Source: Apis mellifera (lineage: Eukaryota; Arthropoda; Insecta; Hymenoptera; Apidae). From it: a stretch of 64,000 nucleotides of DNA. Position 1 is the stretch's first letter; every line of letters begins with the position of its first letter. The notes beneath the pieces are model-generated. The model saw only the letters and a list, made by a program, of their open reading frames with translations. It made no database searches and was not told where the DNA came from. Where the stretch lies: NCBI RefSeq assembly GCF_003254395.2, contig NC_037651.1, positions 6,888,001-6,952,000 of the forward strand. Reading direction: 5' to 3'. Below are positions 11,855-24,439 of this stretch, in pieces. A program made the translations under genes and the position numbers.

Positions 11855-13167
11855 AGCGGAACGCATAATTAGCTTTCGTTATTCTAGCGCGTACCTGCCG
11901 GCTTTCCGCCCCATGACAGCGATTCATCGACGACGACGACGACGACGACCGTTCTCTCGTTCATCCGGATACCGCCTTCTTGCCAGCTTCTGGCCAGGAA
12001 GTTGTGAAATCCTATGCGGAACGTGCGGTTTGCGTTTTTCCTCGTTCGACTCGGTTCGTGATAAGATTTCTGTTGTTTTAGGAGGCCTCGATATTTGCTC
12101 GAGCGGCGCTTTTGCTTCGATTTGTTGGAAATGTTTGCTCTTCGCGAAACGAAGAATAATTCCAATTACAATTTTGTTTGTTCTTATGGATTATGGTAAC
12201 AAGTTAATTGAGATTGTTTTAGAGAATAATCAGGGTTTGGACGAAACGAATAATTCCGATTCCTTCGTTCCAAGATTGTTCTTAAAATTATTGGTGATAT
12301 TTGAATATATATATAATTTTACAAATTAAAATTGTTACAGAGAGAAAAGTTAAAGAATAGATTTGTATTCTCTTGTCTGGAGGGATCGTTGACCTACGCG
12401 ATGAAACGTGGAATAGGAAATTCGATGCAAACCCGATTACCTGTGCGTGGAACTTGTGCCGTGGCGGCGTTTCATTATGATTTAACGCAGTGGGCATTCC
12501 AGCCAAGTTCACCGCGCGTTCGAAAAAGCGTTCTTCCTCCTTCCTCGAGGTATTCACAAAGTTGAAGCCTGTAACGAGGCTTCGTTAACGGTACGGGAGG
12601 CAATAATCGGTCGAGAATTACAGTCAACCCGCATTCCACGAGTTATTGGCGAGGTGGATGAAGAAGCCGCGCGCGAATTCCTCGTCTCGGAAGAAGAACC
12701 GTGATTTTTCCACAGATGGAAAAAGGCGTTTTTTTTTTCACAAAGATCGAGATTCGATCGATCAATTATAATAGAGAGTTGGGGGAAAAAAATTGAAAAG
12801 TGGTGGCGAGGAGAGACCTTTCTAGCCGAGGCCTTGATTCGAGGCAACGCGACCTTCGTTAAATAAGCTTGCCTTGATGAAACCAGCGGAGCTGAAAAGT
12901 AGAGAATCGCAAGGTGAGAAAAATAAATCGAATCGTCTCTTCTCGATATTTTTTCAAAGCGATCTCCAATTTCGATTCTTTCTAAAAATTCCCAATCTTT
13001 AGTACATTTCGTTAAAAGCATCATTCGCTTGAGGAGGCATCGCTTTTGGGATAACGAGCCGGATGATTTACAGTTTTATCCTTACACCTCCATTTACTCC
13101 TGCGACCGCTTTTAAATTCGCTCCCAGTTGATGCAACTGGTTCGTCGTTTATACTCCTCCATACCCT

Positions 13168-13189
13168 TCTCTCTCTCTCTCTCTCTCTC
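13168..13189. repeat. (CT)n microsatellite
   Basis: About 11 CT units in the 16-kb intron; one of many such tracts. Confidence 0.93.
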
Positions 13190-16020
13190 GTTTCTCATCA
13201 TCCCACGAGCCCCCCTTCTCCTCCTTATTTTCTGGATGTCCCGCAACATTGTTTTTCTCTCTCCTCCTCGCCTGCCATTCCTTTTTCCAGCGGTGGACAC
13301 CGGTGGTGGACCACGGCCACGTACGATATCCCCCTTTTCGCTCTATCCCTCGCTCCACCCGTCCTCTCCACTCGTAATGATCGCAACGCTTCGATGCACC
13401 CGGCCTCAGAAGCTGCATCGTAACCGAAGAAGAAGGAGGAGGAGGAGGAGGATCATCCTTACCCCGCTCGATTGTTACGTTATATATAAATTATTATATC
13501 GCGTTATTACAGGAGGAGGAGAGCGGCTCTCGGTGGTTTCTTCCATCGTTTTTTTTTAAATTTATTTATTTACTTATTAATCTTTTTTTACCTATTATTT
13601 CGTATATATATTATCGAAATTGGTGGGGAGAGAAGAGGTTTGCGGCCAAGTTTGTTTGTTAGGAGACGGTTAGGAGTGCGACTAGTTTTTCCACTCTGCG
13701 TTTCTTTCGCCGGATTGTAAGTTAGTGTTTAAGGTAAGAGATGTTTAGAGAGGAAAGTTTTAAAGAAGTGTTCCTTGGTTTAGAATATTAGAATGATACT
13801 TGCATCTGATATTTTTCTTATCCTGTCAAGGTGTAATAATAATCTGTTAATGAAGATTGCTGTGTAAAATTCGATTGAAAATAAAATAATACGGAAGTAA
13901 TATTACTAATCGTGGAAGAATGGAGTGGATGATTGGGAGAAACGACACGGAAGTAACGCTTATGCGGTCCATAAACGCAGTGAAGAATATTCTGAGTGAA
14001 AATATCGGAATTCTCTCCCTCTTTATCCTTATATAAATTCGCTTTCTTAATCTCGATCGTTGCTGTTATTCGTTCATCCTTCATTTCCTTCCTTCGATAT
14101 CTTTTATCTTCTTTCCCCCCAAAAAAAAAAACTCTCAAGAGCATCGAGATTTACTCGAAATCCATCCTGCTCTCCTCCCAAGCTCAACTCGAAAACTTGG
14201 AATCCATTAAAAATTTGTGGGAACCGGAAGCGTCCTCTGTTGCATCGCGAGAGGAGATCCCAGCGTTTAGTCAAATACCGCGGAGGGGAGCGGTAAATCA
14301 GGGAAAACCTGGGGACAGTCATGCGTTCCCTTCTTCCACGCCGGAAGACAAATGTCACGGGGGTGGTGGAGGGAGAGAGAGAGAGAGAGGGAGGAGGATG
14401 CACGGCCTGTGCTCGTGGCGGTAAATCAAGGCTTCGGTGATATTAAAAGGCCGCTTATACGCGAAAACACAAGATTTATTTCTGCTGAAAGGAGAAGAGA
14501 TCGGCAAGAAATCGGTGTATATACGGGCGGCCAATCAATGGGCAGGGGCAACGGGACGAATACGGGATAAAATGGAAGAAGAAGGACCTTGGCTATCCGG
14601 GTGGAGAAAAAGGAGGGAGAGGGAGAGAGGGAGAAGAGAGGGAGAGAGGAGAATCGATTCGAAAGTAACGAAACGGCGGGAGATGGGGGGAAAAAGAGGA
14701 ACGAGAAAGAGAGCCACGCGATTCGAGCCGAGAAAGTTTGACGTTCGGCGCGGAAAGAGGAGGATTCCTCTGGAATTAGAAGCAACTTCTTTGCCCCGAG
14801 ACATCGAGATTCGATTAAAGTAGGCTGATTTGGTTCGTTACGTTTTTGCCCGATCGTGGAATCTCTGCGAGATGCTCGAATCTGCGGGTTTCGACGAGGA
14901 ATTTATTCAAATTTTTGCCGGGACGATGCGAGGATAGAAGAAGGGAGAAGAAATAGGCGAAAACGAAGATGGAGGTATTTTTTGAGTAATCAAATTTGAG
15001 TATCCAAATTTTCCAAGGAACCAAAATAGAAGAAAAAGAAGATAAATTTTGATCGTACTTTCGAGAATTTATCCAAATTTTCCGAGAATCGATATGAAAT
15101 GGAAAAAGAGAAAAAGAAGGGAATGAAAATAGAGGAAAAAGAGAGAGAGAGAGAGAAGGAAGAAAAGTTAGGAAGGAAGGTTAGGGGTAGGTTATCGGGG
15201 TGTCGGGATGAGTGAAACGGAGAGGATTCACCCCTGTTTCGGTCGAATAATCGTGTCCTCCTCGTCGAAAGCGGTTTGCTCCAGCTAATATCGAACCATC
15301 GCCCACATTCAAAGGGATGTCGGCAGGGAAGGAACGGCATTGTGCTCGCCCTTCGAGGGCGATTCTTCTTCGAACCGTGTCACTTTTGACGTTGCTAATG
15401 AAAAGATCGCTGTATCAAGAAATACGCGTGAATCGAGGAGGAAAAGGAAAGGAAAAAAAAAGAAAAGAAAAACTTTGTTATTCATCCTTCCTTTACTTTT
15501 TCCCCGAAAGATCGTTGATGGACCGTTGAATCTCTCCGCAACTTTCAACCCGTTCTTGCACTTCCTGTTGAAATACAGAATATAATTTTTTCTTTTTCTT
15601 TAAACGAGCAAGTTAAATACAGATACACGATCCAATTAAAAAGTACTCGAGAGCACTTTCAATACGATCCGCATACCAGACGAGACGTCGATGCGTCTCG
15701 GATATCCTCGTGATCATTGCGGTTTACGTGATCACTGCGGTCGAGATATCATTATTCGGTACCGGTGCGTAATATCCTGCTCTATGCACGAATGAGTCTG
15801 GAGACAACGCGAGCGATCCCTCTGGAACGCTTTAATCAACGGACAGAGATATCTCCTCTCTCTCCGTTCCAGAGAAAACAACACCTTGGAAAGGATGTTC
15901 TTTGCACTCTGCGCAACGACATAGAACGATTTCAATTTCATGCTCCCAACCGTATTAAACCTTCCGGTTGCGGCATGGTAAATCGCTTTTCCTTTGACGA
16001 TCATAGCTTATTTTTCCATC

Positions 16021-16044
16021 GAGAGAGAGAGAGAGAGAGAGAGA
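16021..16044. repeat. (GA)n microsatellite
   Basis: Twelve GA units in the 16-kb intron. Confidence 0.93.
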
Positions 16045-17958
16045 TCTTGATCGTGATGGTTTATCGAAGCCTGTCTTTGGACAGCTGCCTATTGGCTGAT
16101 TGTGTATTAACGCATGCCTTTCTTTTTTTTTTTTATCCCAGGATATCGTCACATCCTGCAATCGGGAGAAATTGTATAAGAAAAATATTTCAATAAATAA
16201 CTGTAATTCGTAACGTTTAATATTGGAATATTTATAGATATTCCTTGGACAAAATCGAAGAGGATCTTGGATCAGTCTTGGAAAAAAAATTTTAGAAATT
16301 TTCTTGAAATTTTAATCGTTGAGGATGAAATGAAAAAGGATCTGAAAATTAGACGTCCGTTCTGAATTTTTATTAAACGGAGATAAGAAGAGGGTGAAAG
16401 GGTTGAATATAACGAAAACATCCCTTAAGCGAGAGAAGGAAAAAAAGCAAGTCGGAAGATCGCATAAGGTGTTCCGCCGACCGAATTATCGAGGAATTTC
16501 CAAACGATTTCCTCGAATCGTTTCTCTCCCCTTGTAGTGGCCGTAACTACCCCCTTGCACCACTCGGAGTTCTCGACTCCTGTTTTCCTCTTCCATCTCC
16601 TGGGAGTAATAATCGCTGTGGAGCGGAAAAATTCCGCGACAGAAGTTAAACAAAGCCTCGAATGAGAAATAAAAAAAAAAATATGAATGAGAGAGAGAGA
16701 GGAGGAGGAGGAGAGGAAGCGCGTCTGGGAGAGGAGAGGAAGAGAAGGAAGAACGAGAGACGCGGAGAAACAGAGAGAGAGAGAGTGGTGATGGTTCGAC
16801 TGTAATAAGGGTGACCAATTTTCCCCTCACCCCCTTTGCATCCCACTGTTCGACTGTTTGAACAAGGCTCATAATTAATACGCATATTCGCTTCTGGAAA
16901 ACCCGCTTGGGGGTATCCGGCTGGGAGACATTTTTTTTTTTTTTTAAATCCTCCACACGACGGATATTTGCTCTCTTCCTCGCGGTTTCCAAGCTGCTTT
17001 CGAAAATTTCTTTTTCCATGTTCTCACCCTCTGGATTTTTTTTTTTTCTCGATGATCGAGATGATTCCTTGTTTCTCGTGAAATGGTGGGGGATGGATTC
17101 TGATTCTGCACAAGTCTTGAACTTGATGTATGAAATTTATAATATTTTCGATCAAAAGATGCATTCCACGTTCGACAAAATTTTTATACACGAATTTTCA
17201 TAACGCGTAATTAATTATTTCCACCGTGAAGTAATACGATTTTAACGAAATTGTGATGCGATCGTTTAAAATTTTCTGTACAAATATGTATGTACGTGAA
17301 ATTTATCGAAGATAAAAAATTTGTCCTCTTTTCATCTCTCTCATTTATAAATTTAGAACGAAATTTTCATAAAATGAAAAATGAAAAATTATGAAAATTC
17401 GGTCCCAATCATCCTCTTCCATTCGGAAATATATCCAGGCTAGATTTTCCACGAAACTTGTACCTCGATCGCCCGTACCTGGCTCGTTTTCGCGGGGGAT
17501 ATCTGTCTTTAAGAGCATTATCTGGATCGTGGACGGGTAGGGAGAGATGGCAAAAACCGTCCGCCCCCTCGTGGTATGTGAAAAATGATGCACAACCCCA
17601 ATCCCCCGACACATCTCCACCCCGGGAATGTCCCGAAGGAAGCGTTCCTCCTCGTCGTCTTTCTGGTCCACGAGCCGAAAGACGTGTCACGGGCGAGGTT
17701 GCATTATTCGAAACGATTAACTGGGTGACAGTGTTGGTAAAAAAAAATAATCCTCGAGATATATATATATTTTAATACGCTCGAGGATTTATCACGAGAG
17801 TATCGATCGCGAAAATTTCCGTGAAAATAAAAAAAATTGTTTGAAAATGTTTGTTGAACGAAATTACGAAATGGAAATTTTTTCTTATTGTATATCTAAA
17901 TTTTATTTTTTTAAATCGAATCTCTGTGGATAAGAATTTTTGATTTTTTGTTACTCAG

Positions 17959-18066
17959 GTATGCCGAAGTGTTCTCGAAAACACCACCGGTTGGTATTCG
18001 AAACGGTGTCCTCCTCTGCGAGCCGCACAAAGGATTCCTCTACTCGCCTTCCATTAGCAACGAGCT
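17959..18066 (+). CDS. USP48: USP48 exon: third DUSP domain, middle part
   Basis: The acceptor TTACTCAG ends at 17958 and the donor GTGAGT starts at 18067. The first G completes the split Arg codon, and the exon ends with two bases of a Leu codon. It encodes residues 531-565, including NGVLLCEPHKGFLYSP. This is the Cys/His loop of the third DUSP domain, but with Cys-x-x-His (Cys550, His553) where the other two units have Cys-x-His. The alternative donor at 18071 would put a stop (TGA) in frame, so 18066 is the exon end. The exon is isolated between introns of 16.0 and 2.2 kb. Confidence 0.9.
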
Positions 18067-19774
18067 GTGAGTAATTCCTCCCTTTGAATTATTGTAATAA
18101 ATAATAATAGAGATTTCATAGAAAACGACGAGTTAAATATTCGAATTAAATATTTTTCCCTTTAGTGAAAATAGCGAAACGTTTGTTGGAAAGTGTTTTT
18201 TTTTTTTTCTTCTTCTTCTCAAGTTTCTCACCCTTAACCACTGTATTATAAAGCGAGAGTGCGTGATCTCCTAGCCACCACTTTCTTATTTGCCCATCCT
18301 TCGCGCGACGTGATGGATACACGAAAATGTCACCAACACGCCCCCGGGGCCAACGTGGCAATCCACCCTCTCTGACCATTATGCTAAACCATTGTCCACT
18401 ATCTGCCTAAGATAGCCGACAACGACTCGAGTCGTCCGTGCCCTCGCCCCCTCCTGTATCCCGCAGACCGTTAAAAAATCATTTTAACCCTCGATCTTCG
18501 ACCTCTCGGCCTTATTTCAACCTTCCTCTCTCTCTTCTTTCCACCAGTGATTCGAGTGATTCGATTATGATTATCAGGTGGAACGATATTTATTTACACG
18601 TTGATTCCGTTCTGTGATCCTCTTTATTCCGCCATTTTTCCTCGAAAATTCAAAATCTTTTAATTGAAAAGATTGATGGGGAAAATTTAATAGTCGAAGT
18701 TACTTGAGATTTAATCATTTCGATAATTTATTGCTCGATTTGAAATAATTGATGGATCAATTGTGTAATAAATTTTCGAGAATTTCAACGAGTAATTACT
18801 TAACGTAACTAGTTTTTAATCTTTTTTTTAACTCTGCTGCGAACAGAAATCGATACAATAGTTAATTATTCGATCGGATGGTAAAAATTGAATTAAACGT
18901 ATTCAATAATCGCGTCTCGTATTTTTTCTTTTTCCCCTCATTTTTTCCACTCAACTCGCGACGAGGATTTCTCCGATTCCCCTCCCCCTTTTTCTCCGAC
19001 TCATCCTCGATGCATCCACCATTATTCCGGCGTTAGGCAAATACAGGAGAGGAGAGACGACAAGCTCGTCCGCGTTGTTTTTTGCCTCGTGAAAATTCAA
19101 ATGAGACCGCGCGGCATATTGCGTTGAATCGAAATTAATGTCGCGCAACTAATTATCGGCTGGAGGAGGGGGAGGGGAATCATCATCGTCTCGTATCATC
19201 TGGTTCGTACTCCTCCCCTTCGCTTTCGAAATCATCTACGAAACCGAACCGAATTAATTTAATTCCTCGTGGAATCTTTAAAAATTCTACTTTCGAAAAT
19301 TATCTATCGATGTTGTTAAAGAAAGGATGTTATATTTGGAATTTTCTATGAAATTTGGAAAAATTGAAGTAGATAGTATCCTCTCCAGTATCCTTCCACG
19401 ACTTTTTAAAGATCGTTTTCTCCCTGAAACGCGTTCAAATCTCTTGGAAATCGACTTTTTTCTTACGGATCTCTCCCCTCCCTCCGCTGGAAATTGAACG
19501 AGGGATCGATGGACAGAGTTGGGCAGATTTTTGAAAAGGCGTTATCGATCATAGGGAGGCGAGAGAGATGGCGGTGGTTCGAGCTCGAGGTTCAGGAACC
19601 ACGCCAGGATCGGGCGAACAATTGCGGGGCAAAAAGCTGGAGCCGGTGCGCGGCAAGAAATTTCTAATTTGCGGTATAATTAAGGGAGACGGGGCAAAAA
19701 GCATCACGGATTCTACACCGTTGTCGGAAAATCGCGAATTCCACCTTGCGAGTATACGCTCCTGCCACGGCTCC

Positions 19775-19809
<35 letters not shown>

Positions 19810-20247
19810 GCTCGTTTGATTTTATCAACATTTTCTCTGTGAACCGGTGTTGGATGCCGTTGGATAAATAATCGAAGATTGTTTGAATATGAATAATACG
19901 AAAATAACACGGGGGGGAGGGGAAAAAAGAAAGGAGAGGAGAGAAAAAATGGCGGAGGAAATAATTGCCGCGGGACACGCGACTCGTTTCTCATTTTTCC
20001 GTGAATTATCCTCCGATTTACGATACGACGACGAGTTTTTTTTCCTTTCTTTCGGATTTAAACATGCGGCAAGGAATTTTTTTTCTATTATTTTCTCCTC
20101 CAGAAAAGATATTATAATTGGAAAGGGAAGGGTGAATTTTTTGAATTTTGAAAAGGTGTGTATATGTATATGTATCGTAGAAGATAATGGTGGAAAATTA
20201 TGGCCGACAATAAAGGTGGTAATAACGCGTTGAAAATTTTGTTGCAG
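18067..20247 (+). other. Intron of about 2.2 kb
   Basis: Bounded by GTGAGT and GTTGCAG. Content: a T run near 18183-18199, a mixed-complexity block at 18240-18440, AT-rich sequence at 18600-18950, and a compound TA/CA microsatellite at 19774-19809. An open frame at 19568-19819 starts in non-repetitive DNA but ends in the microsatellite and resembles no known protein. No tandem array of the kind seen in the larger introns was found. Confidence 0.85.
19774..19809. repeat. Compound (TA)n(CA)n microsatellite
   Basis: TA units pass directly into about 12 CA units within the 2.2-kb intron. Confidence 0.93.
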
Positions 20248-20354
20248 GTTTACCATCGTAACGGCCGAGGAATGGGCGAAATTGATGCAGTTTTACGACG
20301 TCGATTATCCGATCATCATCAAAAAGAATAATTCCGATCTTCAAACAGAGCCAA
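20248..20354 (+). CDS. USP48: USP48 exon: third DUSP domain, helical part
   Basis: The acceptor GTTGCAG ends at 20247 and the donor GTGAGT starts at 20355. The first base completes the Leu codon begun in the previous exon, and the last base begins a Ser codon. It encodes residues 567-601: TIVTAEEWAKLMQFY, then YPIIIKKN and EP. The same order (EW helix, I-rich strand, EP before the C-x-x-C) is seen in vertebrate USP48. Third-position GC is about 57% (20 of 35), clearly above the first exons. Confidence 0.9.
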
Positions 20355-22061
20355 GTGAGTGCAAACAAGTTGAAATTACTCGTAGAGAACGTATAAAATA
20401 TACGTAGGATTTAATTCACAGATTCCAAGCTTCGATTGAATAATCTCTGACGAGATTTGGCTTTAAATAGAAATAGGAAACTCTTATCGTTCTGCTTTTT
20501 AACCTTTGATCTATCGATATAATATTGATGAAGGAAAAAAAAAAACTAGTAAATTGTACTCCCTTATAGAAAGTTGAAAGCGTTCCGATCTCAACGACCT
20601 CTTATTGCTCGTAAATAAAATCGAAGATCGGAAAGATAAAATTCTCGAGGAAAAGTTTTGCTTTTCCCTCTCAACTCGAAAAATTAATTTCTTAATATCT
20701 TCGAATTCCATGTACACTATATTTTACAGCATCCACTCCCCCAAAGGCGACTCTTCTAGCCTTTTTTCCCCGATGGACATTGCATTGGAATTCTTCTTCT
20801 TGATTCAATGTTTGTCCATCGAAAGAAAAAAATTATCCTCTAAGAATTTTATTATTCGTACAAATCCAGGCTCTCGAAAATTATTATTATTCTCTCCTTA
20901 ACGAACACTGCGACCGTCTCACTCTGAATTTACTACTAAAAAATCAGCGTGAAGAGCGATCCTCGAGAATTTTTCTTCCCTTCCCGACGGATCGCGAAGA
21001 CACGAGATCGAAAAGAAAAGAAAAGAATCGTTGCTCGTGTCGCAATAGAGGTCTATCAATTTCCTGGTCGGTGGAGGCCGTAGATCCGAAGACTGATCGT
21101 GCAATTAACGGCTTTCTCTTTTATTCCATCCTGGGACCGTTCGATCTTATCGGCAATTAATTTTCGTACGATTCCAATGGGGTCATTATGTAAACGATCG
21201 TCCTTAGGCGGATCGTTACCAATGGTGCTCTCTCTCTCTCTTTTCTTCTTCTTCTGTTTCGTTTTCTTTCTTTTTCTCCCCTCCCCTTTCTTTTCTTTTC
21301 TTCTTTTTTTTGTCCCTATCATTCTCGTTCTCTCTATCGATGCACGTAGCTCGGTCTAATTATCGGTACGCGGTCTAAGCGCGTGTACACGAGGCGATTT
21401 TTCCTTTTTCTGGATTTTAACTGGATCTCTCAATACGTCTAGGATTTATTTGTGGCTTAATCGGTCGGTGGAAGGCTGGATACATTTCTCTTGCCACGAA
21501 TTTCGCGTTTCCACGCAATTGGATCTATCTCTCTCTCTCTCTCTCTCGATCCGGTTGCGGAATTTATTTGTGACTTAATCGAAACGAGGAAATTGTCGGA
21601 CAGTTTGCTACAGTGAAATTGTTTAGTTTCTTTTTCTTGTTATAATGTAAATGGATTGTAAATAGGGGCAGGAATTTACGCGGTGATTGATCCGGTTGGA
21701 TCGAAATCGTTGTCCTTTTCGTCCTTCTTAAATTGAACGTGGTAAGAAAAAAAGGGGGAGGAAGGAGGATAGATAATGAACATGAAAATCTGTATAGATA
21801 AAAAGATTTCGAATTATCATTCTAAACGTAATTATTATTGGTTTGTGAAAGAAGAAAGAAAATACGCATGTGCGTGTACATTGGTTCATCGTCCCCCTCT
21901 GAAGGATCTAGCTCGAGGAATAATGCCAGAAGACATTAGCCACCGATTTACATAAACACCCCTGCCACGTTTGTTTCACTGCCATCCTCGATTCGCTTCT
22001 CTGCCAGACCCCAAAGTGTCTCATTATAATTAAGAAGTATCCTGAAAATTAACCGACAGAA

Positions 22062-22077
22062 AAACCGGTGCCGGTTT
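22062..22077. promoter_or_regulatory. Grainyhead-like inverted repeat
   Basis: AAACCGG and CCGGTTT flank a 2-base spacer, forming a near-perfect palindrome that resembles the AACCGGTT site bound by insect Grainyhead proteins. It lies in a non-repetitive block (about 21880-22140). A further GCCGGT follows at about 22097. Function is inferred. Confidence 0.35.
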
Positions 22078-22289
22078 AGGGAGATGAGTAGGTGGTGCCG
22101 GTCCAAATGGGCTTCTAAAAGTTTCTCGCCCTTCTCTTCCCCCTCCTGAAACGAGCATTCCTTTTCATTGCACGAACAAATTTTATGATCCTACGAATTT
22201 TCACTCTCTTCCTTCTCTCTTTTTCATGTAAATTAGTCATTCGAGTATCTTCGAATCGACGTATCATTTTATGGTTTTTCGAGGATATT

Positions 22290-23110
22290 CCATTCTTCAG
22301 TCGCGTATCAAAACTTTATTTTTTTCCCATAATTATGTTTTCACAGATCGAAATATTTTGTAATGTCTACTTCAAATCAATTTTAATTAAATCGAAATTT
22401 CATATCATTATATTATATTGCTTGGAGATATCTATTCTTAATCGTGTACAATTCCTTTACCTTTTCATAATTAATTTTCATATTTTCGAGATTCACAGAT
22501 TGGAATATTTTGTAATATCTACTTCAAATCATTTTTAAATCGAAATTTCAAATCATTATATTATATTTTTGGAAATATCTATTCTTAATTGCAAAATAAA
22601 ATTCTTTTACCTTTTCATAATTATATTTTCGAAATTCACAAATCGAAATATTTTGTAATACTTCAAATTAATTTTAAATCGAAATTTCAAATCATTACAT
22701 TACATAGTTTGGAAATATCTATTCTTATCGTATCACAAAACTTTTTTATTTTTTTTATAATTATATTATCACAGATCGGAATATTTTGTAATATTTACTT
22801 CAAATCAATTTTCAATTCAAAATTTCAAACCATCACGTCACATTTACAGATATCTATTCTTAATCGTATACAATTCATAATTAATTTTCGAGATTCACAG
22901 ATTGGAATATTTTGTAATATCTACTTCAAATCAATTTTAAATCGAAATTTCAAATCATTACATTACATGGTTTGAAGATATCTATTCTTAATCGCAAAAT
23001 AAAATTTCTTTATCTTTTCATAATTATATTTTCGAGATTCACAGATCGGAATATTTTAAATCGAAATTTCAAATCATCACGTCATACAGAGATATCCATT
23101 CTTAATCCTT
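22290..23110. repeat. AT-rich tandem array, about 6-7 units of 115-140 bp
   Basis: ATATCTATTCTTA recurs at roughly 22427, 22572, 22713, 22847 and 22977. Each unit contains CACAGATYGGAATATTTTGTAAT-type and AAATCGAAATTTCA segments. Open frames across the array have no family resemblance. Confidence 0.92.
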
Positions 23111-24139
23111 TCGTAATCGCATTCGAGGAGATTCGATATATTTGAAACGAATGGCGCGACAAAAGGCAGATCAGGTTTACGTGATGGGGGCACGCGCAAG
23201 CCCACTTTGTCCAACGACCGATCCCTGTCTCCTCCTAACTGGCAGGCAAATTGAGTCCCGAAGGTAGCACCAGGGGGATCTTGCGGACCGATGTTCACGT
23301 CGCTGTTCCCTTGCGCTGTTCGCTACCTCGCCGTGTCTCTCGCTTGGGAACGGAGCGGCGGGCCCGCTCTAAACATCCCATTGTCTTGTCCGTCTCTCGG
23401 TCGCGAATCGCCGCCGATTTTTTCCCACCGACATTTGTCAACCCTCTGCCTCGTTGCCCAATCGGCCGGATTTGAATTGCAAAGTCCTCGATCGGCCTGG
23501 CGTCTCTCCTCCTCCTCGGGATATCCAACGGCCGGATCGCGGATCGCCCAGATGGAGATGTCGTTTAAGGGTTAAAACCGTGATCCTCTCTACACTCTCC
23601 CCCTTCTCTCTTGATCTACATCCACGATTGATCTTCCTTGCTCTTCTATCTCTTTCGAGATTTGGAGAGTTATTTCGTGATCGTCATTCATTTCCACAGA
23701 GTTTTTCCTCTTTCGAAATATATATAATATCGTATGTCGTATTTCATAAATTTTCGTTGTGAGATTTTGATCAAAGATTTGCAATACTATTTGTCAAAAA
23801 TTTGTTTGGAAAAAGGAGGCGTCTCGGAAAAATTACACACGGCGATTCCAGCATTACCTAGCTCGTTAACGATCGATCGTCGTCGGCCATTAACAACGAT
23901 TCCTCGGAACGGTTTCCTTCCCCGTAGCGGCGGTGATCGTGCGGATGCCCGTAGGGTGGTATTCAATCGCGTCACCTCCGCTTCTGTCAACCGATGCCTC
24001 CTCCGAACGATCCTCGGGGTTGTCGAGTGATTGATACGAGGTTGGACGGTGGCTAATGTGCCTTCGCGACGAACGACGAGGAAAGAAAGGAGGGAGGGAA
24101 GGAAAGACGCGTGGATCCGAGAGGGAGGGACCTGGACCC

Positions 24140-24385
24140 ACCCTTCGGGGGGGCTTTAAGAGTGGAAGGAACGATCGTCCGGCGGAGGCTCGTTAGTCAG
24201 GGCCGTATCAGTCACCGAGAGCTACCCATCCATTTTTTGCCCTCACTTTTCCTCGTGTGGACGCGTGCCCTTAAAACCAGCTAAATTCTCTGTTTGCTCT
24301 GTTTGTCCTCGTTGGACCTCGTTGGGCTTCCTCGGGGGTGGCAATCCTTTTGACGAGTCGCGGGATAATCCTTTACAGGTTAGGC
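24140..24385 (+). promoter_or_regulatory. Possible core promoter with short untranslated leader
   Basis: A CTTTAAG word (24154-24160) is followed by TTAGTCAG (24193-24200) and by ATCAGTCA around 24207-24214, which resembles the arthropod initiator TCAGT. Mixed higher-GC sequence follows to CTTTACAG|GTTAGG near 24377. The spacing from the TATA-like word to either initiator (about 44-54 bp) is longer than usual. It could be the first exon of an intronic transcript or an internal promoter. Evidence is weak. Confidence 0.2.
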
Positions 24386-24439
24386 TGAAATCTACGATGA
24401 TTCGATCCTTGGGCGGATTTTTACTCGCTTTATAACCGA

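Larger units (their letters stand above)
1925..17958 (+). other. Intron of about 16 kb inside the third DUSP domain
   Basis: Bounded by GTGAGT and TTACTCAG. The first 1.1 kb (to about 3.05 kb) is very AT-rich, with TA microsatellites and a perfect inverted repeat. After that, base composition rises. The intron holds three tandem-repeat arrays (about 5456-6440, 8150-9000, 9551-9978), a CACCC-box palindrome near 9278-9352, many GA/CT tracts, a 16-base C run (11839-11854) and a short CGA array (11928-11949). Blocks of mixed, higher-GC sequence that are neither repeat nor coding (3150-3360, 4080-4420, 10300-10560, 11560-12080) could hold regulatory elements. I see no convincing exon of another gene on either strand. 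Confidence 0.85.

Noticed and set aside
12066..12090. Acceptor-like TTTCTGTTGTTTTAG|GAGG
   Set aside because: A good 3' splice-site look-alike in the 16-kb intron, but the DUSP3 codons split at 1924 continue correctly only at 17959.
13128..13559. 143-codon open frame with Arg and Ser runs
   Set aside because: Derived from CT and AGG microsatellites.
19568..19819. 83-codon open frame beginning MAVVRARGSG
   Set aside because: It ends in a TA/CA microsatellite, matches no family I know, and lies between exons of USP48 without supporting splice pattern.
22185..22975. Two long open frames in AT-rich DNA
   Set aside because: They read through a tandem array. The protein is just the repeat unit translated.
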